Positions 43,652-49,046 of a DNA stretch of 49,046 nucleotides are shown one piece after another. A program made the position numbers and the translations under genes. Source of the stretch: an uncultured Acholeplasma sp. (GTDB lineage Bacteria > Bacillota_I > Bacilli_A > Acholeplasmatales > Acholeplasmataceae); NCBI GenBank assembly GCA_937868795.1, contig CALMNM010000060.1, positions 1 through 49,046 on the forward strand, in the 5' to 3' direction. Under the pieces are notes generated by a model. The model had not been told where the DNA came from, did no database searches, and saw only the letters and a list, made by a program, of their open reading frames with translations. Within the stretch, counting starts at the first letter, position 1. Every line of letters starts with the position of its first letter.

Positions 43652-44194
43652 ATGAATGAAAAATTAACAATTGGAATTATTATTGGAAGCACAAGGGAAG
43701 GTCGTGTATCGCCTCAGGTTGCCTCTTGGCTTAAAGCCTACGCAGAGACTCGCGGCGATGCACATTATGAAATTGTGGATATTAAAGATTATCAGTTACC
43801 ACTCCTTGGAGAAACCGATGATCAGACACCTGTGGCAAGATGGAATGAAAAACTTATCACCCTCGATGGTTTTATCTTTGTTGTTGCTGAATACAACCAC
43901 AGCATAACTGCATCATTAAAAAACGCACTCGATAGTGCGCGAGACGCTTGGAATAACAAAGCAGCCGGTATCGTTTCCTATGGATCCGTAGGAGGAGCAA
44001 GGGCCGCTGAACACTTAAGAAGCATTTTAGGTGAACTCATGATCGCTGATGTGAGAACCCATGTAGCACTAAACATGTTCACCGATTTTGAAAATTGGTC
44101 CATCTTCAAACCACAACCCATTCATCAAAATAATCTAAAAACCCTATTCGATCAAGTGAATGCATGGTCTCATGCACTTAAACCTTTACGTTAA
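43652..44194 (+). CDS. NAD(P)H-dependent FMN reductase (flavodoxin fold)
   Basis: 180 residues of the NADPH-dependent FMN reductase/quinone reductase family. The FMN phosphate loop is IIGSTREGRVSPQVASW (about 11-27); the conserved FVVAEYNHSITASLKNALDSA and GIVSYGSVGGARAAEHLR follow. It would reduce FMN, quinones, azo dyes or metals with NAD(P)H. AAGGAGA precedes ATG 43652. It is a single gene with a palindrome inside its promoter, suggesting dedicated (redox?) control. Confidence 0.9.
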   Translation: MNEKLTIGIIIGSTREGRVSPQVASWLKAYAETRGDAHYEIVDIKDYQLPLLGETDDQTPVARWNEKLITLDGFIFVVAEYNHSITASLKNALDSARDAWNNKAAGIVSYGSVGGARAAEHLRSILGELMIADVRTHVALNMFTDFENWSIFKPQPIHQNNLKTLFDQVNAWSHALKPLR

Positions 44195-44259
44195 GTAAAA
44201 AAGATTGTTTATAAATTAGACGACAAAATACACATAATCGTTACCACAGGTTGAATTTC

Positions 44260-44287
44260 TTGACATCTTCCATTAAAATAATAATAT
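44260..44287 (+). promoter_or_regulatory. Promoter of the ferredoxin gene
   Basis: TTGACA (44260-44265) with TAATAT (44282-44287) 16 bp downstream; the start codon is 25 nt further. Confidence 0.55.
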
Positions 44288-44311
44288 ACCACACGTATGG
44301 AGGATAGTTCT

Positions 44312-44479
44312 ATGCCAAGAAGAATTACTGATGTTTGTATCGCTTGTGGCGCTTGCCAAGCAGAATGCCCAGTAGATTGCATCTCTGAAGGCGACATTTA
44401 TGTCATCGACGAAGATATTTGCATTGACTGTGGTGCATGCCAAGAAGTTTGCCCAACAGACGCGATTATCGAAGTTTAA
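44312..44479 (+). CDS. 2[4Fe-4S] ferredoxin
   Basis: 55 residues starting at MPRRITDVC; the in-frame ATG at 44297 is upstream of the GGAGG site and less likely. Two complete cluster motifs: CIACGACQAECPVDC and CIDCGACQEVCPTDA (CxxCxxCxxxCP). This is a clostridial-type low-potential electron carrier for anaerobic metabolism, in its own transcript with promoter and terminator. It could serve pyruvate or other oxidoreductases outside the window; no partner is adjacent. Confidence 0.95.
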   Translation: MPRRITDVCIACGACQAECPVDCISEGDIYVIDEDICIDCGACQEVCPTDAIIEV

Positions 44480-44494
44480 CACTTAATGAAGATG

Positions 44495-44522
44495 AAAAAG
44501 GAGCTATGTCAGCTCCTTTTTT
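44495..44522. terminator. Terminator between ferredoxin and lipoprotein genes
   Basis: AAAAAGGAGCT / AGCTCCTTTTT form an 11-bp stem with a 5-nt loop and serve both convergent genes. Confidence 0.92.
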
Positions 44523-44530
44523 ATTTTCTT

Positions 44531-44950
44531 TTACAAACTTGAGGGTGTTTCAATGCTGAAATTTAATGATCCTTTCGCATCATCACCGACAATGCGAAGT
44601 CTTGCGCGATCGTCAATAAGTGTGACTTGATTAATACCTTCAACGAGTTCTTGGATGCCATCATCATCACTGACTAAAATCACTTTGAAACGACCACTTG
44701 TGATATTCATGTCAAGATCAATGGTTAGTGTACCATTGACGTTAAATGATTTTAACGTGTAAATTCCTGAGAAACGATTGAATTCTATGGAGTCATTGAG
44801 CTCTACCATTCCCAGGAATGAGTAGGTATCCCCGGATGCCATCATTTTATCTTCATCATCATATAATTCACCATGTGCAGAAAAATTACATGCCGATAGC
44901 GTAAAGGTAAGAATGAAAACAATAAGTATTCCCATCATCTTTTTCATCAA
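44531..44950 (-). CDS. Small lipoprotein, paralogue of 8472-8915 product
   Basis: 139 residues with a lipoprotein signal (MMKKMMGILIVFILTFTLSAC; lipobox LSAC, Cys21). The mature domain is acidic and beta-rich. Its C-terminal half (GRFKVILVSDDDGIQELVEG, ARLRIVGDDAKGSLNFSIE) resembles the protein encoded at 8472-8915. No known domain recognised. It starts at the stop codon of the TerB-like gene and is probably in the same operon. Confidence 0.8.
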   Translation of the reverse strand: MMKKMMGILIVFILTFTLSACNFSAHGELYDDEDKMMASGDTYSFLGMVELNDSIEFNRFSGIYTLKSFNVNGTLTIDLDMNITSGRFKVILVSDDDGIQELVEGINQVTLIDDRARLRIVGDDAKGSLNFSIETPSSL

Positions 44951-45712
44951 TTAATTCACCTCCGATTCTGCTCTAAATAATTCATAATATTCTTTATGCT
45001 CATCTAATCTCTGTTGTGCTGTCTTGAGGACATCCTCAAAATCCATGTTGAAATGACTTAAGATTGGAAAGATTAAGTCATATTCTGCTTGGGCAATCTT
45101 GAAATCAGCAATCGAGATGAGTAACAATTCTTCGACCACACGTCTGACCGCGATAGGGCTCATCGTTTTCACCGCTTTATAGAGTGCCTCAATGGGGATC
45201 TTATAAGCCATCACTTTTTCAGGGTCTAATCCAATCATGCTACATAACACAATCAACATTTGAACTTCCTGAGGGGTAATGATTCCATCAGCTTCGACCA
45301 TATAATGAGCAAGGATCACCAACACAATTTGATCCAAGGGTGTTAGTTCACTCATGACGTTAAAACCCTTATAAAAGCTTTTATACTGACCCATATCAAA
45401 CCCATGAAGGGAAGCCATATATTCAATCAAGGATAATTCTTGGTTTTTTAGTTTTTTATCCACCGACATCATAGTAAATCCCATACGGAGAACCTCAAGC
45501 AATTTCTTATCTCCTAACATGGCGAGAATGTCTTTGATCTGTTCATCACTTAATCTGTCAATGGCCTTTAAATCGATATTCATGCTTTGGGCAAACATCC
45601 ATATCAGATTGAGTTCTTCGAGTTTTACTTCAAGATCAGACGTCACGATTGCATTTAAAAATGCAACAACGGCCATTTTTTCTTGATCTGTATAGTTTTC
45701 CATAAATGACAT
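44951..45712 (-). CDS. TerB-like helical protein
   Basis: 253 residues, all-alpha, acidic and without a signal peptide. The two halves look like a tandem of TerB/tellurite-resistance-like modules: DQEKMAVVAFLNAIVTSDLEVKLEELNLIWMF-type first unit and VLVILAHYMVEADGIITPQEVQMLIVL second unit, each with an acidic loop. The assignment rests on this pattern only. ATG 45712 (MSFMENYTD) is preferred because an AGAGGTG site lies 6 nt upstream. A TATAAT at 45740-45735 may drive it, just downstream of the terminator of the RNA gene. Confidence 0.65.
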   Translation of the reverse strand: MSFMENYTDQEKMAVVAFLNAIVTSDLEVKLEELNLIWMFAQSMNIDLKAIDRLSDEQIKDILAMLGDKKLLEVLRMGFTMMSVDKKLKNQELSLIEYMASLHGFDMGQYKSFYKGFNVMSELTPLDQIVLVILAHYMVEADGIITPQEVQMLIVLCSMIGLDPEKVMAYKIPIEALYKAVKTMSPIAVRRVVEELLLISIADFKIAQAEYDLIFPILSHFNMDFEDVLKTAQQRLDEHKEYYELFRAESEVN

Positions 45713-45751
45713 GATGATCACCTCTTTCAATTTTATTATACCTAAAACGAT

Positions 45752-45936
45752 AAAGAAAAAACACCTCGCGGTGTTTCATATAAGGTATTCCCCATAGATA
45801 ATACTACAAGAAATCAATCATTTAAAATCGAAAACGTATAAATTTATTGCAAGAATGAAAAACGTAAAACACTTAATCTGAATCCCTAAAACTAAATGTA
45901 ACTTTTCAAACGAAAACATTTATCTATGGGGAATAC
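45752..45936 (-). ncRNA. Candidate structured ncRNA, ~185 nt, own promoter
   Basis: Promoter and terminator bracket a stretch with no ORF. The RNA would start at G45936, seven bases after the -10 box. Its first 17 nt (GTATTCCCCATAGATAA, 45936-45920) pair perfectly with 45801-45785, closing a 118-nt AT-rich interior. Inside, ACATTTAGTTT pairs with AGATTAAGTGT over 11 bp (with G-U pairs) around the loop TAGGGATTC, and TGAAAA/TTTTCA extends this arm. It ends with an AAACACC-GCGA-GGTGTTT hairpin (GNRA loop) and T-tract (45776-45752). The size and closing stem recall 6S RNA, but 6S consensus features were not established. Confidence 0.75.
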
Positions 45937-45942
45937 GCCTTC

Positions 45943-45971
45943 AGTATACATCGTTACCCCTAATAGTGCAA
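45943..45971 (-). promoter_or_regulatory. Promoter of the candidate ncRNA
   Basis: TTGCAC (45971-45966), exactly 17 bp, TATACT (45948-45943). It lies between the terminator of the repeat-protein gene and the 5' arm of the RNA's closing stem. Confidence 0.75.
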
Positions 45972-45978
45972 GCACATT

Positions 45979-46002
45979 ACAAAAAAAGGATCTATTGATC
46001 CT
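45979..46002 (-). terminator. Terminator of the repeat-protein gene
   Basis: AGGATC-AATA-GATCCT followed by seven T's on the minus strand; the stem overlaps the stop codon. Confidence 0.85.
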
Positions 46003-46528
46003 CATTTTTCTTAACGAATGGTTTTTTATCATATGGCTTCTGATAAGGACGACTTTGGTTTTGTCCTTCTCTAGGTGTGTATGGTTTTCTTCCTTCTTGA
46101 CCTTCACGTGGAGTGTAAGGCTTGCGGAATTCTTGACCCTCTTTTGGCGTATAAGGTTTTCTATTTTCCTGTCCTTCACGGGGTGTATAAGGCTTTCTTC
46201 CCTCTTGACCTTCACGAGGCGTATAGGGTTTTCTTCCTTCTTGCCCTTCGCGCGGTGTATAAGGCTTTCTTCCTTCTTCACCTTCACGTGGTGTATAGGG
46301 TTTTTTAAACTCTCTGGGTTTTGATGGATCATATGGCTTTCTGTCTTCATAGGGACGCTTACTGTAAGCTTCACTCTTCGCCATTGAGATCATGGGTTCA
46401 TCATCTTTGACAGCCACTTCCCGCTTATTGGTGCGTGGTAAGTCTGAACGCTTAAAGCCTTTTTTGTCATCTTTTTCGTCCATGAGTTCGTGATAAGATT
46501 TTTTACTGCTCTCTTTGTAGATTTTCAC
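45992..46528 (-). CDS. Disordered protein with seven 12-residue repeats
   Basis: 178 residues, no recognised family. The N-terminus (MKIYKESSKKSYHELMDEKD) is charged; residues 75-158 are seven 12-residue units of consensus RKPYTPREGQEG, and the tail is rich in Lys/Pro/Tyr. Very high Arg, Lys, Glu, Pro, Gly and Gln, no hydrophobic core: an intrinsically disordered, probably cytoplasmic protein, perhaps RNA-binding. The start is GTG 46528, about 11 nt after AAGGAAAG. Overlapping long ORFs in the other frames arise from the 36-bp repeats. It is a single gene with a structured leader and its own terminator. Confidence 0.8.
   Translation of the reverse strand: MKIYKESSKKSYHELMDEKDDKKGFKRSDLPRTNKREVAVKDDEPMISMAKSEAYSKRPYEDRKPYDPSKPREFKKPYTPREGEEGRKPYTPREGQEGRKPYTPREGQEGRKPYTPREGQENRKPYTPKEGQEFRKPYTPREGQEGRKPYTPREGQNQSRPYQKPYDKKPFVKKNEDQ
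46055..46306 (-). repeat. 36-bp tandem repeats, seven units
   Basis: Seven in-frame 36-bp units encode RKPYTPREGQEG and close variants (EEG, QEN, KEGQEF, QNQ). Synonymous and non-synonymous differences between units show the array is not freshly duplicated, but copy number could vary between strains. Confidence 0.9.
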
Positions 46529-46569
46529 AAATGTTTGTTCTTTCCTTTTTAGATTTGTTGGTGATCAGT

Positions 46570-46655
46570 AGGCGTATATAAGCCATAAAGTGGCTTTAAA
46601 AGGTGCCTAATTTATCCCTCGAGATAATCTTATAATGATTTCATCATTTTGTCAA
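46570..46655 (-). promoter_or_regulatory. Promoter and structured leader of the repeat-protein gene
   Basis: TTGACA (46655-46650), 17 bp, TAAGAT (46632-46627), start near 46620. The ~92-nt leader holds a two-part stem: AGGC (46608-46605) with GCCT (46573-46570), then an internal loop, then AAGCCA-CTTTA-TGGCTT (46596-46580). It does not end in a T-tract, so it is not a terminator; translational or temperature control is possible. Confidence 0.55.
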
Positions 46656-46670
46656 TTATATCCGGTCTAT

Positions 46671-46699
46671 TGCAAAAAAATAAGCATGATATGCTCATT
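46671..46699 (-). terminator. Terminator of the nagB operon
   Basis: AATGAGCAT and ATGCTTATT pair over 9 bp (one G-U) with an ATC loop, followed by T's on the minus strand, at the nagB stop. Confidence 0.8.
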
Positions 46700-47426
46700 T
46701 TTCTTGGATTTTTGATGCTGCAGGTTCATCTAGGATGATGGTGCAGTTGGGATGAAGTTGGAGGATGGATGCGGGGAGATCCGCAGTGACCTCTCCATGA
46801 ATCATCTGATAAACGACATCCGCTTTCTCTTTTCCTGAGGCAATCAAGACCAATTCTTTCGCACGCATGATATTTTTAATACCCATCGTAATCGCATACT
46901 TAGGTACTTCCTCTAGTGAACCAAAAAAGCGTGAATTATCTTTGCGTGTTCTCTCATCCAAGTGAACGACAAAGGTTTCATTTCCTAGTGGTGTTCCTGG
47001 TTCGTTAAACCCGATATGACCATTGGAACCAATGCCTAAAACTTGGAGATCCAGTGGATTTTTCTTGAGCAAACGATTATATTCTTTGGCAATCTCATCG
47101 ATGCGATTGACATCATTATCGGGAATATGGATATGTGATGGATCGATATCGACATGTTTAAAAAGATGCTCATTCATAAATGAGTAATAACTTTGGGCAT
47201 GCGTTCTAGGGATACCGACATATTCATCAAGATTGAACGTCATCACATCTTTAAATGTAATTTGTTTTGACTGATAGGCTTTGATTAATCTGTCATAGAG
47301 TCCAATAGGTGATGATCCTGTCGCAAGCCCTAATTTGGCATAAGGATTTTTTTGTAATAGTGTGATCACCTTTTCTGCTGCCTGATCTGAGACAGCTTGG
47401 TAATCACGACAAACGATGATGTTCAT
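46695..47426 (-). CDS. nagB: Glucosamine-6-phosphate deaminase
   Basis: 243 residues converting GlcN-6-P to fructose-6-P and ammonia. LGLATGSSPIGLYDRLI is the phosphate-binding motif, FNLDEYVGI contains the catalytic Asp, LGIGSNGHIGFNEPGTP the active-site His and Glu, and MGIKNIMRAKELVLIASG follows. It is slightly shorter than E. coli NagB and lacks its C-terminal allosteric tail, as is common in Gram-positive bacteria. 8 nt after murQ, in a kinase-murQ-nagB run for amino-sugar use. Confidence 0.96.
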   Translation of the reverse strand: MNIIVCRDYQAVSDQAAEKVITLLQKNPYAKLGLATGSSPIGLYDRLIKAYQSKQITFKDVMTFNLDEYVGIPRTHAQSYYSFMNEHLFKHVDIDPSHIHIPDNDVNRIDEIAKEYNRLLKKNPLDLQVLGIGSNGHIGFNEPGTPLGNETFVVHLDERTRKDNSRFFGSLEEVPKYAITMGIKNIMRAKELVLIASGKEKADVVYQMIHGEVTADLPASILQLHPNCTIILDEPAASKIQEK

Positions 47427-47434
47427 GATATCTC

Positions 47435-48337
47435 CTAAACGATGGCTTTTAATGATTCACGGATATTTCCGTTATGTTGTTCGAGTAATTCTTTAATCTT
47501 TTCTGGTTCTTCAATGTGGGACATAATACCAAAAATCGCGTATTTCACTGAGTTATATTTTGCAAGATATGTTTCCGCAACTTCTTCTGTGCATCCCGTG
47601 ATTTCCATCACGATATTGGTTGCTCGAGATACCAACTTATTGTTAGACATCTGAACGTCGATCATCAAATTCTCATAAACTTTCCCAATTTTGACCATGG
47701 ATGCGGTGGTAATCATATTTAATATTAGTTTTTGGGCCGTTCCTGATTTCATGCGTGTCGATCCTGTGAGTGGTTCAGCACCTGTGATGGCTTCAATAGG
47801 ATAATCTGCGACTTTGGCAAGTTCTGAACGTTCAGCAGTGGTGATGCAGGCTGTTTTTGCGCCAACTTCTTTGGCATATTCGACGGCACCAATGACATAA
47901 GGGGTTCTACCTGATGCAGCGATCCCAATCACGATATCTTTGCTTGAAAGACGAATGGCCTTTAAGTCTTGATGAGCTTGCCACTTCGAGTCTTCAACGC
48001 CTTCAATGGCATAGCGCAGAGCTTCATCTCCTCCAGCAATGAGTCCGATGACCATATCATTGCCGACACCAAAGGTAGGTGGGCATTCAGAAGCATCGAG
48101 CACACCGAGTCTTCCACTTGTTCCAGCACCAATATAAATAAGCCTTCCACCCTGAACAAATGCTTCGGTGACATGATCAACGACAAGTGCGATTTGATCA
48201 ATCGCTTTTTCTACGGCAAGTGGAACTTTTTTGTCCTCATCATTGATCATTTTAAGTATATCTTGGGTGCTTGCGATGTCGATATTCTTTGTGTTTTCGT
48301 TTCGCTTTTCTGTGCTGATTTTACTGATATCTACCAT
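47435..48337 (-). CDS. murQ: N-acetylmuramic acid 6-phosphate etherase
   Basis: 300 residues of the SIS-domain etherase that removes D-lactate from MurNAc-6-P to give GlcNAc-6-P. IYIGAGTSGRLGVLDASECPPTFG, the catalytic Glu in AGGDEALRYAIEGVEDS, ASGRTPYV and the signature GAEPLTGSTRMKSGTAQKLILNM are all present; the C-terminal helical bundle follows. It overlaps the kinase gene by 7 nt. It shows the cell uses MurNAc, by recycling its own wall or by scavenging. Confidence 0.96.
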   Translation of the reverse strand: MVDISKISTEKRNENTKNIDIASTQDILKMINDEDKKVPLAVEKAIDQIALVVDHVTEAFVQGGRLIYIGAGTSGRLGVLDASECPPTFGVGNDMVIGLIAGGDEALRYAIEGVEDSKWQAHQDLKAIRLSSKDIVIGIAASGRTPYVIGAVEYAKEVGAKTACITTAERSELAKVADYPIEAITGAEPLTGSTRMKSGTAQKLILNMITTASMVKIGKVYENLMIDVQMSNNKLVSRATNIVMEITGCTEEVAETYLAKYNSVKYAIFGIMSHIEEPEKIKELLEQHNGNIRESLKAIV

Positions 48338-49046
48338 GATTTCACCTCGTTTATCGTCCCGAGTCCATGGTGATAAGCACCGACCACAGATTCAACGGGG
48401 CGTTCTTCCATCTCAAAATTGCTGAGATGCTTTTTTAGATATTGTTCAAGCGCTTCTTTGACAAAGGGTGCATTTTGAATAAATCCACCACGAAGCGCAA
48501 TTTTAATGGTTTCACCTTTGCTCATTTGAGAGGTTGCTCTTAACACTTGTTCACCAATTCCATAACCCTCTTTGACGAGTAAATAATAGGCTTCTTTATG
48601 TTTTAAAGCGAGTTCAGAAATGACTTTTGCGTACACAGAGAGTTCTGTCTTTGTTTTTTGATAGACCTTTTGAACGAGTTCTTTCCGGGATGTAATATCC
48701 ATTGCAGCCATAAACTTCTGTTGGAATCGTGTGGGTTTAGCACCCAAATCAAACATCTTGGTCAATCCTTTAAGTGCTGCGATCACCAGATGATACGCAG
48801 ACCCTTCATCCCCTAAGAGATAGCCATAACCTCCAACAATCTTTTGAGTGACTCCATCATCAATCATAAGTGCGCTTCCGGTACCACTGATCACCATAAT
48901 CACCGGTTGATTTTTCCGATGGTCAATCGAATAAAGTGCAAGTTCAGCATCCGTAATCAATTCAGAAGTGACGTGATACATCGTATTGATTTGATCAAGA
49001 AATGACGCTTTATCGTGGATATTGGTGGCGCCAGAAATTCCCATGA
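48331..49046 (-). CDS. GlcNAc/MurNAc kinase, BadF/BcrA type, 5' end outside window
   Basis: At least 238 C-terminal residues of an ASKHA sugar kinase: VISGTGSALMI phosphate motif and GGYGYLLGDEGSAYHLVIAALKG adenosine/phosphate region, then ALRGGFIQNAPFVKEAL. The first roughly 60 residues, with the N-terminal Asp-Gly-Gly-x-Thr motif, lie beyond the right edge; the Met at 49044 is not the start. Its position upstream of murQ suggests it phosphorylates MurNAc and/or GlcNAc (MurK/NagK). Confidence 0.9.
   Translation of the reverse strand, partial: MGISGATNIHDKASFLDQINTMYHVTSELITDAELALYSIDHRKNQPVIMVISGTGSALMIDDGVTQKIVGGYGYLLGDEGSAYHLVIAALKGLTKMFDLGAKPTRFQQKFMAAMDITSRKELVQKVYQKTKTELSVYAKVISELALKHKEAYYLLVKEGYGIGEQVLRATSQMSKGETIKIALRGGFIQNAPFVKEALEQYLKKHLSNFEMEERPVESVVGAYHHGLGTINEVKSW

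Noticed and set aside
45785-45936. Inverted repeat read as a MITE or an invertible promoter
   Set aside because: No target-site duplication flanks the arms, there is no recombinase nearby, and promoter and terminator orientation fit an RNA gene better.
45892-46374. Alternative long ORFs, minus frame 45892-46374 and plus 45926-46324
   Set aside because: They exist because the 36-bp repeats keep all frames open; the RKPYTPREGQEG frame has promoter, RBS and terminator in register.
1-49046. tRNA, rRNA, CRISPR, IS or prophage features
   Set aside because: None recognised: no tRNA-like cloverleaf ends, direct-repeat spacer arrays, transposases or phage genes were seen.

Overview
The window looks like chromosome of an anaerobic, fermentative, low-GC Gram-positive-type bacterium (Bacillota, or a free-living Mycoplasmatota relative such as an Acholeplasma/Izemoplasma/Haloplasma-like lineage; this placement is inference). 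Support: strong AGGAGG-type ribosome binding sites, sigma-A promoters (TTGACA/TATAAT, often extended -10), U-tailed intrinsic terminators, TGA used as a stop (standard code), a B12-dependent ribonucleotide reductase, a small 2[4Fe-4S] ferredoxin, phosphotransbutyrylase/butyrate kinase, cre-like sites, and an RND exporter without outer-membrane partners. No rRNA, tRNA, insertion sequence, prophage or CRISPR array was seen. Most genes lie on the minus strand.

Layout. 1-8.3 kb: amino-acid fermentation, with a minus-strand run tnaA-buk-ptb-hutH-hutU (hutU runs off the left edge) divergent from a malic enzyme. 8.3-9.0 kb: two small genes, one a secreted/anchored protein behind a strong promoter and a phased AT-rich tract. 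9.2-13.0 kb: a five-gene Nqr/Rnf-type redox-driven ion pump (B-C-D-E-F order) with no NqrA and no RnfB/RnfC. 13.2-19.0 kb: htpG-ridA, an OFA-type MFS transporter and class II RNR nrdJ. 19.3-23.5 kb: a DUF2804 protein, then a Cas4-like nuclease/XPD-helicase fusion with a SRAP (HMCES/YedK) abasic-site protein. 23.5-26.6 kb: a domain-swapped GH3 glycosidase. 26.7-30.7 kb: RND exporter plus TetR repressor with a GC-rich operator. 30.8-32.2 kb: a membrane protein and an APH(3')-like kinase. 32.2-39.6 kb: a complete his biosynthesis operon hisZ-G-D-C-B-H-A-F-IE. 39.6-43.5 kb: LemA-TPM pair and a MacB-type ABC exporter. 43.6-44.5 kb: FMN reductase and ferredoxin. 44.5-46.5 kb: a lipoprotein, a TerB-like protein, a probable ncRNA gene and a 12-residue-repeat protein. 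46.7-49.0 kb: amino-sugar genes nagB, murQ and a partial BadF-type sugar kinase.

Most notable. (1) The his operon is preceded by a leader ORF encoding MAFILCISHLHHHS, behind a good promoter, followed by a pause hairpin, a 10-bp antiterminator and a U-tailed terminator: ribosome-mediated attenuation, where Bacillota relatives usually use T-boxes. (2) A ~185-nt RNA gene on the minus strand at 45752-45936, with its own promoter, a perfect 17-bp closing stem whose 5' base is the predicted start site, and its own GNRA-looped terminator; no protein is encoded. (3) The NqrA-less pump, whose electron acceptor is not evident. Several palindromic operators (GH3, RND/TetR, FMN reductase) and structured 5' leaders (repeat protein, nrdJ) are also described.

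Together the genes describe a cell that ferments histidine, tryptophan and sugars, makes ATP through acyl-phosphate kinases, can couple NADH oxidation to an ion gradient, and can make its own histidine when free histidine runs short.
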